DNA from: Oceanotoga teriensis
Lineage (GTDB): Bacteria > Thermotogota > Thermotogae > Petrotogales > Petrotogaceae
Length of the DNA: 64,000 bases
Assembly: GCF_003148465.1 (NCBI RefSeq)
Contig: NZ_QGGI01000006.1
Span: 1-64,000, forward strand
Direction of reading: 5' to 3'
In this document: in pieces, positions 61,307 to 64,000 of the stretch
How the letters are laid out: each line of letters opens with the position of its first letter
Numbering within the stretch: the first letter of the stretch is position 1
Notes under the pieces: generated by a model
Databases searched by the model: none
Seen by the model: the letters and a program-made list of their open reading frames with translations, nothing else
Told to the model about the DNA's origin: nothing
Translations under genes and position numbers: made by a program

Positions 61307-63090
61307 TGGCCTATAATGCAAGTAAATTAGATGAAAAAACGATAAGAATGTCTCGAAAAGAATTATTTAAGAGATTATTTTCATATTTAAAACCATTTAA
61401 AAAAACAATTATATTGATAACATTTGTTATGATAATAATAATGTTTGTAAATCTATTAAATCCATACATATTAAAGATATCTATAGATAATTACATAAAA
61501 AATTCTGATGTAAAAGGTCTTTTAATAATTGGGATAATTGGTATAATATTGAATATAATATCTTCAATATTATCTAGATATAGAATAGTAACAATGGGAG
61601 ATATAACAAATAAGATAGTAGTGAATATAAGACATGATTTATATAAACACATACAAAAATTATCTTTTGATTTTTTTGATGAAAGACCTGTTGGAAAAAT
61701 ATTAGCGAGAGTAATAGGCGATATAAATTCATTACAAAATTTTTTTCATTCAATAATAGTTAATTTTTTTCCAGAAATATTGACCATAATAACAGTGACT
61801 ATAATAATGTTAATAATGAATTATAAATTAGCAATAGTAACTTTATTAGTAATTCCATTGCTAATAATGACTTTGGCAGTAATTCAAATACTTGTTAGAA
61901 AAAGATGGGAGAACTTCAGAAAAAAAAGGTCTAATTTAAATTCATACACACATGAAGAATTTTCGGGAATAAAGGTGATACAGGCTTTTAATGCAGAGAA
62001 AAAAGCAGAAAATACATTTTTTAATTATGTGGATGAAATGGTAAATTCATTTATAAATGCAGTAAGATTACAAGATTTTTTAGATCCTGCAATCTTTATT
62101 TCTCAAGGAGTTGGATTGGTGATAATATATACATATAGTTTTAATCTAATAAAAAATAATCAATTAACAATAGGAGAATTATTTGCATTTACATGGTATA
62201 TGTCGATATTTTGGAGACCTATATTCAATATAGCTAATTTTTACAATAATTTAATAACAAGTTTTTCAGCAGCTGATAGAGTTTTTGAAATATTTAATAT
62301 AAAACCATCAGTTAAAGATACAAAAGAAAATAAAATGCCTGAAATAAAAGGAGAAATTGAATTTAAAGACGTGAATTTTTCCTATGATAGAGAAAAAAAG
62401 GTTTTAAAATCTATAAATTTTAAAGTAAAAGAAGGAGAATCAATAGCACTCGTAGGTCCAACTGGAGCTGGAAAAACTACTATAATAAATTTGCTGAGTA
62501 GATTTTATGATCCAAGTGAAGGTCAAATACTTGTAGATGGTAAAGATATAAAAGATTATTCAATAGAAAGTTATAGAGAACAAATGGGAATAATGTTACA
62601 AGATACATTTTTATTTTCAACTACAATAAAAGAAAATATAATTTATTCAAACCCAAATATAAATGAAAAAGAAATAGTAAAATCATCAATAGCTATTGGT
62701 TCTCATACTTTCATACAAAATTTAGAAAAAAAATATGATACAAATGTAAATGAAAGAGGAACAAGATTATCAGTAGGTCAAAGACAATTAATTTCTTTAA
62801 CAAGAGCTATGATAGCAAATCCAAAAATATTAATACTTGATGAAGCAACTTCAAACATAGATACAGAAACAGAACAAAAAGTCCAGCAAGGAATAAAAGA
62901 ACTATTAAAAAATAGAACATCTTTCATAATAGCTCATAGATTATCAACTATAAGAGATTGTGATAAAATATTTTATATAGATAATGGAGAAATAGAAGAA
63001 ATGGGAACACATATGCAATTAATGGAAAAACAAGGAAAATATTATGAATTATATATGACACAATTTAAATTTTTAAAAGAAGGAGTATAA
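61306..63090 (+). CDS. Heterodimeric ABC exporter subunit with canonical Walker B
   Basis: This 594-residue partner has six helices, then Walker A GPTGAGKTT, Q-loop IMLQDTFLF, signature LSVGQ at 488-492 (Val490 for Gly), and Walker B ILILDEATSNID with the catalytic Glu513. The altered signature and the Asp in the partner form one weak ATP site; Glu513 and the partner's LSGGQ form the active one. It exports lipids, drugs or peptides; the micro-proteins upstream suggest peptides. Confidence 0.92.
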   Translation: MAYNASKLDEKTIRMSRKELFKRLFSYLKPFKKTIILITFVMIIIMFVNLLNPYILKISIDNYIKNSDVKGLLIIGIIGIILNIISSILSRYRIVTMGDITNKIVVNIRHDLYKHIQKLSFDFFDERPVGKILARVIGDINSLQNFFHSIIVNFFPEILTIITVTIIMLIMNYKLAIVTLLVIPLLIMTLAVIQILVRKRWENFRKKRSNLNSYTHEEFSGIKVIQAFNAEKKAENTFFNYVDEMVNSFINAVRLQDFLDPAIFISQGVGLVIIYTYSFNLIKNNQLTIGELFAFTWYMSIFWRPIFNIANFYNNLITSFSAADRVFEIFNIKPSVKDTKENKMPEIKGEIEFKDVNFSYDREKKVLKSINFKVKEGESIALVGPTGAGKTTIINLLSRFYDPSEGQILVDGKDIKDYSIESYREQMGIMLQDTFLFSTTIKENIIYSNPNINEKEIVKSSIAIGSHTFIQNLEKKYDTNVNERGTRLSVGQRQLISLTRAMIANPKILILDEATSNIDTETEQKVQQGIKELLKNRTSFIIAHRLSTIRDCDKIFYIDNGEIEEMGTHMQLMEKQGKYYELYMTQFKFLKEGV

Positions 63091-63121
63091 AAAAAGTTGG
63101 AATTAATTCCAACTTTTTTTA
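63089..63121. terminator. Terminator after the exporter pair
   Basis: AAAAAAAGTTGGAA pairs with TTCCAACTTTTTTT around TTAA, ending the exporter transcript and possibly the convergent VTT gene. Confidence 0.8.
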
Positions 63122-63129
63122 TTTTAAAT

Positions 63130-63789
63130 TCAAATATTATCTTTAATTTTTTGAGTCACAAAATGAAGTAAAAAAATACTTCCAATTATAACTATAAATC
63201 CTATTATAGATAAAGTTTTCCCAGTTAAAAATCCTTTTATTATATCAGCAGCTAATGTATACAATAAAATATTTGGCATCATAGTAATCCAAGTCCAAAA
63301 AGCATATTTATAAAAATCAACTTTAGTCAATCCAAAAATATAATTCATCAAATTAAATGGAAAAATAGGAATTAACCGTGTAATTGCTATAAAAGTAGTT
63401 CCTTTTGAGGCAGTTAATTCGTATATTTTATTATAATTAGGTTTTTTAGACAAAAAATTTTTAATAGAATCTTGAGCAAAATACCTTGAAATTAAAAAGG
63501 CAAAACAAGCTCCCAATGTAGAGGAAAAAGAATTAATAAAAAAACCATAAAAACTTCCAAAATTAATAGAAGTTAAAACAAACAATATAGAACCAGGAAC
63601 AGCCATTATAACAGCAATAATGAATATTATTGAATAAATAATAAAATTATTATTGGAGAAAGAATTAATGAAATTAAGTAAAATATTCAAATATTTCTCT
63701 ACATCCATAGTGCTTCCAATGATCATAAAAAACAGAACTATTGATATTAACAAAATAGGTTTCCATAGTTCTCTAAAAAAGTCTTTCAT
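63130..63789 (-). CDS. TVP38/TMEM64 family (VTT domain) membrane protein
   Basis: A 219-residue protein of about six helices with VTT-domain blocks: PGSILFVLTSINFGSFYGFF near residues 64-83, and FIAITRLIPIFPFNLMNYIFG near 131-152. Relatives act in lipid flipping or envelope upkeep. The ribosome-binding site is AAGGGAG. It is a single gene with no close partner. Confidence 0.88.
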   Translation of the reverse strand: MKDFFRELWKPILLISIVLFFMIIGSTMDVEKYLNILLNFINSFSNNNFIIYSIIFIIAVIMAVPGSILFVLTSINFGSFYGFFINSFSSTLGACFAFLISRYFAQDSIKNFLSKKPNYNKIYELTASKGTTFIAITRLIPIFPFNLMNYIFGLTKVDFYKYAFWTWITMMPNILLYTLAADIIKGFLTGKTLSIIGFIVIIGSIFLLHFVTQKIKDNI

Positions 63790-63889
63790 AAAAAATACTC
63801 CCTTAACGAAAATATGATATATAATAGAATTATAACATAGAGATTAATAAAAAATATGGAATAAAATAAAAAATTTTAAAATTGTATAG

Positions 63890-63918
63890 TTGATACACTC
63901 ATAAGGTTAATGTATAAT
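63890..63918 (+). promoter_or_regulatory. Consensus promoter of the gene at the window end
   Basis: TTGATA (63890-63895), 17 bases, then TATAAT (63913-63918). The start codon lies 69 bases later. Confidence 0.75.
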
Positions 63919-63986
63919 TAATGTATATCAATTAAAAATATACTAAATTATAATATTATTCTAATGAAAATAAGGGGGAGATTTTT

Positions 63987-64000
63987 ATGGCAAAGAAAAA
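63987..64000 (+). CDS. Partial gene cut by the window end
   Basis: An ATG after AAGGGGGAG reads MAKK before the sequence stops. A basic start after a good promoter shows a gene, but the product cannot be named. Confidence 0.6.

Noticed and set aside
59576-63090. Peptidase-containing (C39) bacteriocin exporter
   Set aside because: Both subunits begin directly with transmembrane helices and lack the cysteine-peptidase domain; the micro-proteins lack double-glycine leaders.

Overview
This window is a very AT-rich, gene-dense bacterial chromosome segment, most likely from a Thermotogota member of the Petrotogales type (Marinitoga, Geotoga or Oceanotoga-like). That placement is inference. It rests on the low GC content, the combination of Thermotoga-like genes (long-N-terminus DeoC, large oligopeptide transporter operon, paired ABC exporters), a c subunit with sodium-ATP-synthase ligands, and a short secreted beta-barrel-like protein that fits a diderm with a toga. 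Shine-Dalgarno sites are strong (GGAGG or GGTGAAAATATG-like) and TTG starts are common. No CRISPR array, insertion sequence, prophage or rRNA was seen.

Layout. 152-16027 (+) is a housekeeping block: mutS, an Asp23/Gls24 protein, nusB, dxs, an outer-membrane-barrel candidate, mutS2, a long FtsA-like ATPase, acpS, ligA, yqeY, a TolB-like propeller, tRNA-Leu(CAG), a GAF/fRMsr-like protein and a CoA-type Nudix hydrolase. 16049-21329 (-) holds a dTMP kinase-like protein, a TrmN6-like methyltransferase, a big lipoprotein, HflC, HflK and a thioredoxin-like protein. 21467-22711 is rarA (+), followed by a small S4-domain gene (-). 23142-31757 (+) is a complete oligopeptide ABC operon (ATPases D and F, binding protein 1, permeases B and C, binding protein 2). 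31889-36902 carries a phosphodiesterase, a ferritin-like protein, GlpX (-), an M18 aminopeptidase and two unknown ORFs. 36915-43925 (-) is the F-ATPase operon atpZ-I-B-E-F-H-A-G-D-C, with its own consensus promoter. 44064-50660 (+) holds AmrA, AmrS, ApbE, a NusG-domain-II protein, a Gx transporter protein, Maf, RadC, a repeat-like unknown and DeoC. 50725-54567 holds a cold-shock gene, a TPP riboswitch with terminator in front of a thiamine-type binding protein and fused permease, and an unknown (-). 54657-58771 holds a MerR/zinc-ribbon/methyltransferase fusion divergent from an esterase, a NIF3-like protein, an adenosine-specific-kinase-family protein and a histidine phosphatase.

The most unusual region is 58780-63090. 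A 42-residue membrane-type peptide gene is followed by two near-tandem terminators whose arms can also pair with each other. Then come a possible 8-codon micro-ORF, three tiny ORFs for lysine-rich peptides (33, 32 and 36 residues) that look related, each with its own ribosome-binding site, and immediately a heterodimeric ABC exporter with one degenerate ATP site. None of these peptides resembles a family I know, and the layout suggests a peptide-export or peptide-signalling system.

The window ends in a VTT-domain membrane protein (-) and the first five codons of a gene behind a consensus promoter (+). The longest stretch without a gene, 50926-51342, is filled by the csp promoter, the TPP riboswitch and its terminator; nothing was recognised in 51018-51204. 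The first 151 bases hold only the mutS leader.
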